Positions 9,591 through 18,402 are shown, counted from the stretch's first letter. The stretch: 64,000 nt of DNA from Halobacillus amylolyticus (GCF_022921115.1 NZ_CP095075.1:1902001-1966000), one strand, 5' to 3'. Program-made: numbers and translations. Notes: a model not told the origin generated them from the letters alone.

Positions 9591-9627
9591 TAAAAATACC
9601 TTTATCAAACAGCTTGTGATGCAGAGA
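9591..9627. repeat. 37-bp direct repeat, left copy
   Basis: Identical to 11016-11052 except for one base. Weaker similarity extends leftwards for about 30 bases (a shared CAGAAACCCT block). The two copies lie either side of the glycine betaine binding protein gene. Confidence 0.8.
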
Positions 9628-9640
9628 GGTTTGGTTCCCC

Positions 9641-9668
9641 AAATCGCGTTAACGCATTAACGCGATTT
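9641..9668. other. perfect 12-bp inverted repeat
   Basis: AAATCGCGTTAA and its exact complement are separated by CGCA. No T tract follows on either strand, so it is not a classical terminator. It lies 13 bases right of the 37-bp repeat, and could be an end structure or a protein site. Confidence 0.6.
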
Positions 9669-9963
9669 GTCACCGCAGCTTATTCCGCAGCGATTGGTGT
9701 CATAGAGTGGTGGACCATGATTTCCACGAACTTCCCCGTCCTTTTAGCTAGACAACAATCTTAAGCTGTTGTTTCTAGGCGTGCACGATATAAAAAATAA
9801 TAAAATTAGGAGCATGGTGTAATTCGGAGAAAAACGAACAAAATAAAAGCAATATATTTAAAGGTTATTATTTTTTAAACTGTACGTACTAAAATAACTG
9901 TATTTATTGTTTGAGTTATACATAGAACAAAGATAAAGTAAGGCCAAAGGAGTGTTTTACAAC
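9669..9963. other. leader region of the betaine-binding protein gene
   Basis: No gene seen. It contains a second imperfect hairpin (CTAGACAACA with TGTTGTTTCTAG, about 9750-9780) and then AT-rich DNA that must hold the promoter. No convincing pair of promoter hexamers or riboswitch was found. Confidence 0.4.
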
Positions 9964-10893
9964 ATGATTAATATTAAATGGAAAAACTTAGGTATAATTG
10001 TTGGTTTATCTTTATCTCTTGTAGCAGCGGGTTGTGGTCAGGGAGATACAGATGATACTACGAACAATGCGAATGACAGTGGAGATGAGGCCCCAAATTA
10101 TAGTGAAGAAGTAGAGTATACGATTACAGGGATAGAACCAGGAGCAGGAATAACAGAACTTGCCAAAAACACTTTAGAGGAATATGAAAACTTAGAAGGT
10201 TGGACACTTCAAGAAAGTTCAACAGCAGGTATGATAGGTGCACTGCAAGAGGCAATTCAGAACGAAGAACCAATTGTTGTAACAGGCTGGACTCCGCACT
10301 GGATATTCTCTCAATATGATTTAAAGTTCCTAGAAGATCCAAAAGGTACACTTGGCAAAACTGAAAACATCAATACAATAGTAAGGAAAGGCTTAGAAGA
10401 GGACATGCCTATTGCTTATCAAATTCTTGATCGTTTCCACTGGGAACCAAAAGATATGGAAACTGTCATGCTTGAAGCGCAAGAATCTTCTTTTGAGGAA
10501 GCTGCAAAGAATTGGGTAGAAGAGAATTCGGATAAAGTGGATGAATGGACAAAAGGTGTAGATAAGGTAGACGGAAAAGAAATCGTATTAGTATCAACCC
10601 TATGGGAGTCAGAACGTGCTTCCGGCAATGTAATGAAGGTAGTATTAGAACAACAAGGGTACGAGGTATCATTGAAAACTGTAGCTCCAGCAATTGTGTT
10701 TCAATCAATAGCTGGCGCGGATGCGGATGCAACCGTAGCTCCATGGTTGCCTACAACCCACGGCTCCTTCTATGAGAAATACAAGGAAGACTTTGTTGAT
10801 TTAGGTGAGAACTTAACAGGTACAAAAAATGGATTCGTTGTCCCTGAATACATGGACATTGAATCAATTGAGGATTTACAACCAAAAGAATAA
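9964..10893 (+). CDS. OpuAC-like glycine betaine ABC transporter substrate-binding lipoprotein
   Basis: A 309-residue lipoprotein with a signal sequence ending LVAAGC (lipid-modified Cys). The mature part has both lobes of the OpuAC family in the normal order: ITGIEPGAGI, then VTGWTPHWIF, then LVSTLWESERASGN, then VAPWLPTTHGS. The Trp residues in the last three motifs correspond to the aromatic cage that binds betaine. The ATG at 9964 is chosen over the GTG at 9952, which overlaps the AAAGGAG site. No OpuAA or OpuAB gene is adjacent, so it must use a transporter encoded elsewhere or be an orphan spare. It lies between 37-bp direct repeats. Confidence 0.92.
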   Translation: MINIKWKNLGIIVGLSLSLVAAGCGQGDTDDTTNNANDSGDEAPNYSEEVEYTITGIEPGAGITELAKNTLEEYENLEGWTLQESSTAGMIGALQEAIQNEEPIVVTGWTPHWIFSQYDLKFLEDPKGTLGKTENINTIVRKGLEEDMPIAYQILDRFHWEPKDMETVMLEAQESSFEEAAKNWVEENSDKVDEWTKGVDKVDGKEIVLVSTLWESERASGNVMKVVLEQQGYEVSLKTVAPAIVFQSIAGADADATVAPWLPTTHGSFYEKYKEDFVDLGENLTGTKNGFVVPEYMDIESIEDLQPKE

Positions 10894-10899
10894 CGATAT

Positions 10900-10939
10900 A
10901 AATAAAGGAGAACTCCTATATTGGAGTTCTCCTTTATTT
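10900..10939 (+). terminator. strong terminator after the opuAC-like gene
   Basis: A perfect 17-bp stem with a six-base loop starts seven bases after the stop codon. The stem ends are A- and T-rich, so it could act on both strands. Confidence 0.9.
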
Positions 10940-11015
10940 ATACTTTTACATCCTTTTGTTGCTTTGAAATAAAGTTTGATAAAACAGCAGCCAGAAACCC
11001 TTATTTCAATAACAG

Positions 11016-11052
11016 TAAAAATACCCTTATCAAACAGCTTGTGATGCAGAGA
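11016..11052. repeat. 37-bp direct repeat, right copy
   Basis: Same sequence as 9591-9627 with one mismatch. The 10940-11202 interval otherwise holds no gene; it also contains the blocks that recur at 2441-2495. Confidence 0.8.
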
Positions 11053-11202
11053 ACACAGGCTAATCCGTTATCTTCCACATCCGTCCCCCACACTGATGCC
11101 ACTTAATATGGGCCGCTTCCACTCCAGCATGCTTTTTCCAAATGGTAAGATGTTCGATCTTTCTCTCAGCAGCTGTTTGTCCACTCTCATTCCCCCAACT
11201 TT

Positions 11203-11526
11203 TCAATCCTCCACCTCGACTAGATAAACCCGATTATGAAACGATCCACGCTGGTCACACTTTTCACGACGGATCCTTTCTAACTGTTCTATAGAAGACC
11301 CGTGGGTTTTTGTAAAAGTATGGATTAACTCCAGTAAATCAGCTAATTCCTCCAAAGCTTCTTGATCATCTTTTGCTGCAAGATATTCGTTTACTTCTTC
11401 TTGGAGCTTGTTTTTCAATGAATCTATGTATTCCTCTTCATTTAATATACGGGTACGAATCGATTTACCTCTCCCTTCGATAATCTCAGGAATTCGGTCA
11501 CGGACAAGTTTGTTATATATGAGCAT
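11203..11526 (-). CDS. MazG-like nucleoside triphosphate pyrophosphohydrolase
   Basis: A 107-residue all-helical pyrophosphohydrolase. The N-terminus YNKLVRDRIPEII is typical of the Bacillaceae group, and the metal-binding acidic motif is EEVNEYL followed by EELADLLELI (about 43-68). The family hydrolyses NTPs or related nucleotides to the monophosphate, often for house-cleaning. A GAGGTGAGATAAGA region precedes the start. Its 5' two-thirds is duplicated at 14801-15027 on the far side of the AAA/nuclease pair. The gene itself appears intact. Confidence 0.85.
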   Translation of the reverse strand: MLIYNKLVRDRIPEIIEGRGKSIRTRILNEEEYIDSLKNKLQEEVNEYLAAKDDQEALEELADLLELIHTFTKTHGSSIEQLERIRREKCDQRGSFHNRVYLVEVED

Positions 11527-11551
11527 TTCTTATCTCACCTACTTTTCAATA
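11327..11551. repeat. long direct repeat flanking the AAA/nuclease module, left copy
   Basis: About 225 bases covering the 5' two-thirds and leader of the pyrophosphohydrolase gene. It matches 14801-15027 at about 93% by eye, with roughly 13 substitutions and two small indels. It bounds the 3.2-kb segment that carries the two defence-like genes. Confidence 0.85.
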
Positions 11552-11612
11552 GAATAGGTTTCCTATATATGGTTATACAAATTTACTTCATTACCATTCA
11601 TCTTACTTCTGG

Positions 11613-12878
11613 TCAATTCACCCTTTTTACAATATCAACCAACTCAGATTTACTTCCATCGGTTAGCGGAACATCCTCAACACAAAGGATTCCTGTTACA
11701 GACACCGGGCCACCATATACATAGTCCCCCTTATGATTCTTCACTAAATAAATGTACTCTAACAATTCCTCTAGGCCAGTAATTGCGTACTCTATCCTAG
11801 AGGTATTCTTTACTTCCCCGATGACAATCTTGATGATTTTATTTGTGTTTTGATCATATACCTCTAAAAGGAAATCAGGGCGCCCGCGCCATAAATCTTT
11901 GGAAGGTGAACGGCCAAAAAACTGGTTTGCAAGTTGATTAGATGTATGGAAAGACTGGTATTTTTGCCGCAAATAAAGATTGTTGCTTTCGGCTATTTCA
12001 TTTGATGAGATAGCGAAGCGAACTTGATTTGATCCGGTTGAGTCATGATAAAGATGGTAGATTGATGAACCTTTTTCCCAGGAGGCTACCTTGTTTTGTG
12101 ATCCATCCATTAAATGAAGTTCGCTATCGTCCGTATTATCTTTAATCAGCTGGACGATCCAGTACAACTCGAAAAGCACATCCACATTATCAGGTGCGAT
12201 GAAGGTTTCTCGGAGTAATGTCCGAATGTCCTCCTCACTGTAATTTCCCCTCACTAGACTACGGTAAGATAACAGTAGTCTTGCTGCATCGCGGTAGAGT
12301 TTGTTTCGATGGTTCAACGTTTTATGTACTATACGGTCGGATGCATGAACAGAATCAACTCGCTGCAGGTAAATATTCTTCTTGAAAGCATGGGCAATGT
12401 TCCCTTTTAATTGCTGCCACTCCAAAAACCATTTGGCACTTTCGAAACCTTTTATATATGAATCTTTATAAAGACTGGAGTATAAAAGGCCTAGCAGTTC
12501 TTTTAATACTAAATTCTCAGGTATATTATAGGAACGAATACTCTCACTGGTTGAAAAAATAGTTCTATCCTTATGATTTCTGGCCATTCGCTCTTTCGTT
12601 GTATCTGCCCAGTCCACCTCCCCCCGCACTTCACCAATGTGGGTGTCTTTTTTTGAGGCAGTGTTTGTTTTAAAACGTTTCAAAAGTATCGGCAATTGTC
12701 TTGCAAAATCCATCGTTTCATCCTTTAGTAAGAAACGAACGATCAACAGTTGTCCCAGATTGGATATATTTAGATTCATTTTTGAAAAAAATGAATTGAT
12801 TGTTACTTTTCCTGCCTTTAAATAGCCGTGTAAATATCCAGAAATCTCTTCAAGGATTGCTTCTTCTTGTACACTCAT
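11613..12878 (-). CDS. PD-(D/E)XK nuclease partner of a McrB-like ATPase (McrC-like role)
   Basis: A 421-residue protein. The C-terminal third shows a PD-(D/E)XK nuclease core: GRPDFLLEVYD (Asp) then IVIGEVKNTSRIEYA (Glu-x-Lys), followed by a helix GLEELLEYIYLVKNH. The remaining N-terminal 330 residues are mainly helical and not recognised. It starts inside the stop of the AAA gene (ATGA overlap), so the two are translationally coupled. By analogy with McrBC, the ATPase would translocate DNA and this subunit would cut it. The exact family (McrC, DUF2357 or a new branch) was not resolved. Confidence 0.75.
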   Translation of the reverse strand: MSVQEEAILEEISGYLHGYLKAGKVTINSFFSKMNLNISNLGQLLIVRFLLKDETMDFARQLPILLKRFKTNTASKKDTHIGEVRGEVDWADTTKERMARNHKDRTIFSTSESIRSYNIPENLVLKELLGLLYSSLYKDSYIKGFESAKWFLEWQQLKGNIAHAFKKNIYLQRVDSVHASDRIVHKTLNHRNKLYRDAARLLLSYRSLVRGNYSEEDIRTLLRETFIAPDNVDVLFELYWIVQLIKDNTDDSELHLMDGSQNKVASWEKGSSIYHLYHDSTGSNQVRFAISSNEIAESNNLYLRQKYQSFHTSNQLANQFFGRSPSKDLWRGRPDFLLEVYDQNTNKIIKIVIGEVKNTSRIEYAITGLEELLEYIYLVKNHKGDYVYGGPVSVTGILCVEDVPLTDGSKSELVDIVKRVN

Positions 12879-14719
12879 TCAAATCCACCCGCATCGAAGA
12901 AGTCATTTACAAAATCAAGGAGATGATTCTGATCGATAACGGCCTCTGTTTCTCCATTCAATCGATTAATGAATTCTTTTATACGATGGACTGGGAGCCC
13001 TTCAAATTGTGGCAAAACGTAGAGTATGATAGCAGAAGTAAAGTCATCATTATCCTGAGTATGTCTGGCGATATCTTCTACAATAGCAGGTCCAATCTTT
13101 CGGTAGTTATTGATCAGCTTCCAAATTACTGCCAGTGTATCGACATTTGGGTACGTCTCCATTTCCCAGACTTTCAGATACTGCTCAATCAGGTCAGCCG
13201 TAATATGATTAGGGATGCCCACCGGAATAAAGGCGAAGCGGCGCATGAATGCATAGCTCATTTCATATAAAGATGCTTTATCTATAGTATTCATCGTCGC
13301 AATAATTCGCCAGTCATTTGGAATAATATAAGTGTGATCATCTGGTTCCAGAGAAGTCATTAGTCCCTGGTGCTTCATAATAATGGACTTCCCACGTTTT
13401 GATTCAAACGGCAGTGTCACTTCATCCCCAGTTAATACAGAAAACAACGAGCCAAATGCCTTATCGATATCTGCACGATTTATTTCATCGATAATTAACC
13501 ACTTATTGTCTGGTTGGTTCGTCTCCTTATCCTTCACACATCTCAGAAAGATTCCATCATCAAAATACAGATTCCCTTCTCGATCAGGGCGATAGCCTCC
13601 AATCGTTTCATAAGTAGACCAATTAGAAGCTGCCGTTACCATGATTGGTTGAATATCGTACATTTCACATATCTTACTTGCTAGCTTCGATTTCCCCGTA
13701 CCTGGAGGACCTGTCAAAATAATATGTTTTCCTTTGCGGATGGCGGTCATTACTTGATCCAGAAGGATGTCTAAGTTTTCAAAAACCAGCCCATCTTCCA
13801 AACGATCCACATTAAAATTGACTGTAGGAATAGTCTTATCGGTAGCGGGTTGAATAACATCTTCAGTTTTATTTGCCTTCCTGTTATCTTTTGGGCGCTT
13901 TTCACCTGTTTCCTTAGTACCTCTCCATTTCCCCTCAATACTAGGTGTATGATAAAAATCTATTTCTGCCTGATATTTATTCTCCAGTTTTTCCCTAATA
14001 ACGTATAATTGTCCATCTGTATCATCTATTGAATCATCTGTAATCAAATTAGAAAAAGCTTTCACAATCTTATTCTTGTGTCCCCAACTTGCAATTCGTT
14101 CAAAATAATTCGGGAGCAATAAATGGAGGATAATATTTTGCATTTGCACCCTTTTCCCTACTTTTTGACGTTCGTTGTCTACGACTGCTTTCAGTTTCAT
14201 TTCATCACTAAAAATCTCTTTTCTTTCATCAAGTTGGTTACTTTTTAAAGATTCCACAACTAAAACTAAGAAAGACACCTCAAAGTACTTACTTGTGTTG
14301 AAGAAAGTTCCTGTAGAACCCAACCCCTGTTCCAACCCCTGAAAAATAGGAAGGGACCGATCGAAATCAATATCCTTCCATGAAGCGATCATTTCTAACT
14401 TTCTCATCTTCGTTTCATAGCTTGTTGAGCTTCTCACAGGGTAGATATAATAAATAAACAATAATTCAATCACGAACTTATATGTATCTTCAGACTCATT
14501 TTCTAACTGCTTCCTCAATTTATCGTCAAACGAGTCCCCGGATTCATCAGGGCTTTCGATAAATATATTTATAAACCTACTAATATTGTGAGCAGTCCAA
14601 ATAGGTTCTCCATCCCAAATCAAAGATCCATCATTCAATAAGCAATTTTCTTTCCATTTTTCAGCAGCATCATATACTGCCTTCCTATCGCCTTTTTTCA
14701 CTTCATAGTAAATCGCCAT
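12875..14719 (-). CDS. McrB-like AAA+ NTPase
   Basis: The C-terminal half is a MoxR/dynein-type AAA+ module like McrB: Walker A GPPGTGKSK, Walker B KWLIIDEINRAD, sensor-like IIATMNTIDKAS and arginine-finger region YAFMRRFAF. The N-terminal 300 residues show no domain I can name; in McrB this part reads modified DNA, so it may hold target recognition. The ATG at 14719 has TGGGGA about ten bases upstream. A GTG at 14758 would add 13 residues but has no good site. The gene overlaps the nuclease gene by four bases. Probable type IV restriction-like defence pair; GTP versus ATP use is untested. Confidence 0.85.
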   Translation of the reverse strand: MAIYYEVKKGDRKAVYDAAEKWKENCLLNDGSLIWDGEPIWTAHNISRFINIFIESPDESGDSFDDKLRKQLENESEDTYKFVIELLFIYYIYPVRSSTSYETKMRKLEMIASWKDIDFDRSLPIFQGLEQGLGSTGTFFNTSKYFEVSFLVLVVESLKSNQLDERKEIFSDEMKLKAVVDNERQKVGKRVQMQNIILHLLLPNYFERIASWGHKNKIVKAFSNLITDDSIDDTDGQLYVIREKLENKYQAEIDFYHTPSIEGKWRGTKETGEKRPKDNRKANKTEDVIQPATDKTIPTVNFNVDRLEDGLVFENLDILLDQVMTAIRKGKHIILTGPPGTGKSKLASKICEMYDIQPIMVTAASNWSTYETIGGYRPDREGNLYFDDGIFLRCVKDKETNQPDNKWLIIDEINRADIDKAFGSLFSVLTGDEVTLPFESKRGKSIIMKHQGLMTSLEPDDHTYIIPNDWRIIATMNTIDKASLYEMSYAFMRRFAFIPVGIPNHITADLIEQYLKVWEMETYPNVDTLAVIWKLINNYRKIGPAIVEDIARHTQDNDDFTSAIILYVLPQFEGLPVHRIKEFINRLNGETEAVIDQNHLLDFVNDFFDAGGFE

Positions 14720-14800
14720 GTAACTTGATCCCCACTTTAAAAATGTATTCCTTTCCACCTTACTATAACAAACAGAGAGTTCAACACACTAGATCAATAT

Positions 14801-15027
14801 AACTCTAGTAAATCGGCTCACTCCTCAAAGCTTCTTGATCATCTTTTTTGCTGCAAGATATTCGTTTACTTCTTCTTGGAACTTGTTTTTCAATGAATCT
14901 ATGTATTCCTCTTCATTTAATATACGGGTACGAATCGACTTCCCTCTCCCTTCGATCATCTCAGGAATTCGGTCACGGACGAGCTTGTTATATATGGGCA
15001 TTTCTTATCTCACCTGCTTTTCAATAT
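14801..15027 (-). pseudogene. truncated duplicate of the pyrophosphohydrolase gene (right direct repeat)
   Basis: Second copy of the MazG-like gene from its start (ATG at 15001, YNKLVRDRIPEMIEGRG visible) to about residue 52. Two extra A bases in the run near 14848-14853 shift the frame, giving a stop after about 58 codons. Homology then ends near 14801, just upstream of the AAA gene. It is the right-hand member of the long direct repeat. Its leader with GAGGTGAGATAAGA is preserved and could still supply a promoter reading into the AAA operon. Confidence 0.85.
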
Positions 15028-15178
15028 ACAGAGTTCTTATATATACATAATTAGACATTCCCCCACCATAATCCTCTTACCTGCAACCAAAAATAGATAG
15101 ATTGCATGATTTTAAATGTTCATTCAATTTGGTACATTGTATACGGTTTCTATTATAATTCAAGGGGGAAAAAGACGG

Positions 15179-17218
15179 ATGAAGAAGAAGCAGTTGTTGA
15201 CCGTTTTAGCCGCTCCAGTCATGGCGTTTTCATTGTTTCAGGCGGATGAGGTAAAAGCTGAGACGAATTTCGACATGACGCAGTTAAGTGATACAGAGCT
15301 TTTGATTGAACAAGACATTATTAAGAAGAAGAAGCAGGCTCAGGTACATAAAAACCCGTATGTGACGCGCCTTGATGTGATGAAGATGTTGAAGCGTGCG
15401 AATGAGATGAAGGGGTTAAGTCCGAAAGATGTGTTTTTCTCTGATTCATCAAACAAGTCCAAAGGTGCTAGTCCTAAAGAACCGATCACCCGTATTGATA
15501 TGGCGAAGTTGTTCACGCTTGCGATGAATGATGGCAATGTTCCTGAAGTGGATCTTGAGGTGTTGAATAACTTTACGGATGCAGAGTCTATTCCTGAGGA
15601 AGCGAAGCCGTATGTGGCCTATGCTACTCTAGCAGGTGGGTTTGATATTACGTTTGAAGAAGCGTTTCAACCAAATGAGCCAATGACACTCGATGAAGTG
15701 GCAAAGTCGTTCAAACCACTAGTCTTTGATGTCATTGATATTCTTTCTACCAACGACATTCATGGTCATATTACCCAAAACCAGCAATATCAACAGGGCG
15801 GCATGGCGTTAATCGGCGGCATTGTTGAGGATTTCCGCTCCGTGAATGCGGATGGTACGGTCGTTGTGGACGGCGGAGATACGATGCAAGGAACTCTTAT
15901 CTCTAATTCTTTTTACGGAAAATCTACCATTGAAACATTGAATGATATCAAGTACGATGCAGGCGCAATCGGTAACCATGAGTTTGACTGGGGTGTCGAT
16001 GTCCTGAAGCAGCGCCTGGATGATGCTGCTTATCCCATTCTTGGTGCGAACATTTTTGAAGAAGAAACTGGAGAGCGTCCTGAGTGGGCCAAGCCTTATA
16101 CCATTGTGGAAAAAGGCGGCTATAAGATAGGGATTATCGGATTTGCAACACCACAAACACCTCAGACGACATTATCCACGCATGTAGAGGGCTTGAAGTT
16201 TCCAACGCCTGCCCCAATTGCTGAGGAACTTGCGGCTGAACTTGAAGCAAAAGGTGCCGACATGGTAATGGTAACCTCTCACCTTCCTGGCTGGCATGAG
16301 GAAGAAACAGATAAAATTATGGGTGAACTGGCACAACTGGCAAACTCATCTGAAGGCGGACTGGATGCCCTTGTCGGTGGTCACTCCCACGAACGAGTAG
16401 CTAGGCATGTGAATGGGATTCCGGTTGTAGAAGCTGACCGTTATACAAACGCGATTGGCCACATTCAGTTGTTTGTCGATCCTGAATCAGAGGAAATCTA
16501 TGATTCTGAAATCGACATGCTAGAAACATATGAGCACCTAGCTGGTGAAGATGAAAGCGTTCGCGAGATTGTAGACTACTATAAGCAACAAGTAGAAGAA
16601 GTAAAGAGCGAGGTCGTTTCCACTACAGAAGGGCCGCTGACTCGTGAACGCAAGTACGGCGACCTTGGTGTCAGCCAGCTTGGAAATATGATTACTGATG
16701 CAATGCGTGAACGTGCAAATGCAGACATTGCCTTCCAAAACAGTGGCGGTATCCGCACAGATATTAATGCAGGTGAGATTACGTACGGTGAAGTATTTGA
16801 AGTGCTTCCTTTTGACAACTATAACGTAACAGCAGAAATGACTGGGCAGCAGCTTAAGGAAATCTTAGAAGGGCCAGCTCCCGATGATTGGAACTTTATG
16901 AAGATTCAGTTTTCAGGAATGAATGTTGTCTATGATCCTTCACAGTCTGATGGAGAGCGCGTGACTTCCATTAAGTTGACTGATGGCACACCTGTTTATA
17001 CGAATGGTGAATTTTCTGATCAGACGTTTACGGTTGTGACGAACAACTTCCTTTCTACAGGTGAAGGTGATGGTTATACGACCTTTGGTGAAGTGGAATG
17101 GGCATCGCATCCTGACTTTCAGCGTGAATTGTTTGCTGATTACTTGCGAGAGATGCAAGCGAGTGGGGAGACGATTGTTCCAGCTGAAGCGTTTGATGGT
17201 CGTTTAATTCAAGAGTAA
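15179..17218 (+). CDS. cell-surface 5'-nucleotidase / 2',3'-cyclic phosphodiesterase with SLH-like domain
   Basis: A 679-residue exported enzyme. Residues 1-28 are a signal peptide. An S-layer homology-like region follows (about 50-190; FTDAESIPEEAKPYVAY, then FQPNEPMTLDEVAK), suggesting wall attachment. The metallophosphatase domain then shows STNDIHGH, GGDTMQG, GNHEFDWG and GGHSHE. The C-terminal 5'-nucleotidase domain shows FQNSGGIRTDI and LPFDNYNVT. It should release phosphate and nucleosides from extracellular nucleotides. The start at 15179 is chosen because of the AAGGGGG just upstream. It has its own terminator. Confidence 0.92.
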   Translation: MKKKQLLTVLAAPVMAFSLFQADEVKAETNFDMTQLSDTELLIEQDIIKKKKQAQVHKNPYVTRLDVMKMLKRANEMKGLSPKDVFFSDSSNKSKGASPKEPITRIDMAKLFTLAMNDGNVPEVDLEVLNNFTDAESIPEEAKPYVAYATLAGGFDITFEEAFQPNEPMTLDEVAKSFKPLVFDVIDILSTNDIHGHITQNQQYQQGGMALIGGIVEDFRSVNADGTVVVDGGDTMQGTLISNSFYGKSTIETLNDIKYDAGAIGNHEFDWGVDVLKQRLDDAAYPILGANIFEEETGERPEWAKPYTIVEKGGYKIGIIGFATPQTPQTTLSTHVEGLKFPTPAPIAEELAAELEAKGADMVMVTSHLPGWHEEETDKIMGELAQLANSSEGGLDALVGGHSHERVARHVNGIPVVEADRYTNAIGHIQLFVDPESEEIYDSEIDMLETYEHLAGEDESVREIVDYYKQQVEEVKSEVVSTTEGPLTRERKYGDLGVSQLGNMITDAMRERANADIAFQNSGGIRTDINAGEITYGEVFEVLPFDNYNVTAEMTGQQLKEILEGPAPDDWNFMKIQFSGMNVVYDPSQSDGERVTSIKLTDGTPVYTNGEFSDQTFTVVTNNFLSTGEGDGYTTFGEVEWASHPDFQRELFADYLREMQASGETIVPAEAFDGRLIQE

Positions 17219-17233
17219 TACGAAATAGTTAAG

Positions 17234-17266
17234 CCAGCAGAATGTGGGGATTCTGCTGGCTTTTTT
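17234..17266 (+). terminator. terminator, CCAGCAGAAT family
   Basis: AGCCAGCAGAAT pairs with ATTCTGCTGGCT and is followed by TTTTTTT, just after the 5'-nucleotidase gene. Near-identical stems recur at 37086, 38629 and 49121, and a looser one at 26103. Confidence 0.9.
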
Positions 17267-17403
17267 TACGATCATAATCTAATAATCATCTTCTGTTTTT
17301 CATACCATAACTTTAGTTAGGGCGTTATAAATTGACCAACTCGTCACTAGTTCCAAACGCTTTAATAGCTTGGCTACAGACATCGCACCGTAGTTTTAAG
17401 AAA

Positions 17404-18165
17404 TTAATCCATAACCAATCCACCATCAACGACTAAGTTTTGCCCCGTAACTGCACGACTCCATGGTGATGCAAAAAATAAGGTTGCATCAGCTAGTTCC
17501 TCAGGGGTTGTCACTTGTTTTAACGGCGTATTTTCACTAATCATCTCGAACACTTCATCAGGAGTCGATGCACTTGCATCCGTTTTTTGCAATAACCCGC
17601 CCGAAACCATATTCACCGTAATACCATGAGCTCCCACGTCACGAGCCATGTTTCTAGTAAAACCGAGTAATGCCGCTTTGCTTGTATTATAGTCATGATA
17701 AGGAACAACAGGGTTTTGAAATAGGTTGGTACCGATGTTAATGATTCTTCCAAATTTCAGGGCGCACATTCCTTCATAAGCTGCTTGTATTGTGTGTAAT
17801 GCTGCTTTTACACTCCCTTCTAATTGCATTTGGTACTCTTCCCAAGTTACGGTTTCTGCTGTATTCCGGTTAGCGGCATCAAACTTAAAATTAACCAGGG
17901 CATTGTTGATGACTGTTGTAACGGCTTGGCCAAAATGCATTTCAGCTTGATCAAACATTGCTTGAACTTGTTCTTTGTCGAGAATATCTGCCTGAACCGC
18001 CAAAGCACGGTCACCAATACTTTCAACGACTTCCTGCGCTTTCTTTTCACTTTGATTATAGTTAACAATAACCCTTGCTCCCTCACGTCCGAAAGCTTTG
18101 GCAATTTCTGCTCCCAATCCCCTGCTTGCCCCAGTTATCAATACAATTTGATCTTTAATTTCCAC
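17404..18165 (-). CDS. SDR-family oxidoreductase (FabG-like) under TPP riboswitch
   Basis: A 253-residue short-chain dehydrogenase. The NAD(P) motif is TGASRGLG (about 11-18), NNA follows at about 87, and the catalytic Tyr-Lys pair sits in YNTSKAAL. The usual catalytic Ser position appears to be Thr (NIGTN). The C-terminus LVVDGGLVMD is typical. The GTG at 18165 has AGGAG ten bases upstream; the frame extends further but into the riboswitch expression platform. A TPP aptamer and terminator precede it, so it should be repressed when thiamine pyrophosphate is plentiful. The substrate is unknown; a thiamine-linked role is inferred only from regulation. Confidence 0.85.
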   Translation of the reverse strand: MEIKDQIVLITGASRGLGAEIAKAFGREGARVIVNYNQSEKKAQEVVESIGDRALAVQADILDKEQVQAMFDQAEMHFGQAVTTVINNALVNFKFDAANRNTAETVTWEEYQMQLEGSVKAALHTIQAAYEGMCALKFGRIINIGTNLFQNPVVPYHDYNTSKAALLGFTRNMARDVGAHGITVNMVSGGLLQKTDASASTPDEVFEMISENTPLKQVTTPEELADATLFFASPWSRAVTGQNLVVDGGLVMD

Positions 18166-18242
18166 TGTTATATTTCTCCTCTCAGTATTCAAAAAATCCC
18201 CCATCAATTTCTCAAGTGTGGAAATACTTCCTGAAATGAAAC

Positions 18243-18278
18243 AAATAAAAAACAGCACCACATAAAAGTGATCCTGTT
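18243..18278 (-). terminator. riboswitch expression-platform terminator
   Basis: An 11-bp stem with one mismatch (AACAGGATCAC with GTGGTGCTGTT), followed on the minus strand by TTTTATTTG, lies between the TPP aptamer and the SDR start. It fits transcription attenuation. Confidence 0.8.
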
Positions 18279-18313
18279 ATACCAATTAATCAACATGATT
18301 AACGCTAACATCA

Positions 18314-18402
18314 TCACTTCCCTTCGCTGGTATTAACCAAATCAGGTTCAGAGGGTCAAAGAAATGTCATTTCCTTTCTCAGCCAAATGGCTCCCCTAGT
18401 GA
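18314..18402 (-). promoter_or_regulatory. TPP riboswitch (THI element)
   Basis: On the minus strand the aptamer reads TCACTAGGGGAGCC, GGCTGAGA, CCCTCTGAACCTGAT and TAATACCAGCGAAGGGAAGTGA, in that order, with P1 formed by TCACT and AGTGA. All conserved THI-box blocks are present. It controls the SDR gene 150 bases downstream. Confidence 0.95.

Noticed and set aside
10921..11106. 61-codon frame downstream of the opuAC-like terminator
   Set aside because: Starts inside the terminator stem and runs through the 37-bp repeat; no start signal.
14835..15050. Two plus-strand frames of about 70 codons
   Set aside because: Antisense to the truncated pyrophosphohydrolase copy; they arise from the duplicated sequence.
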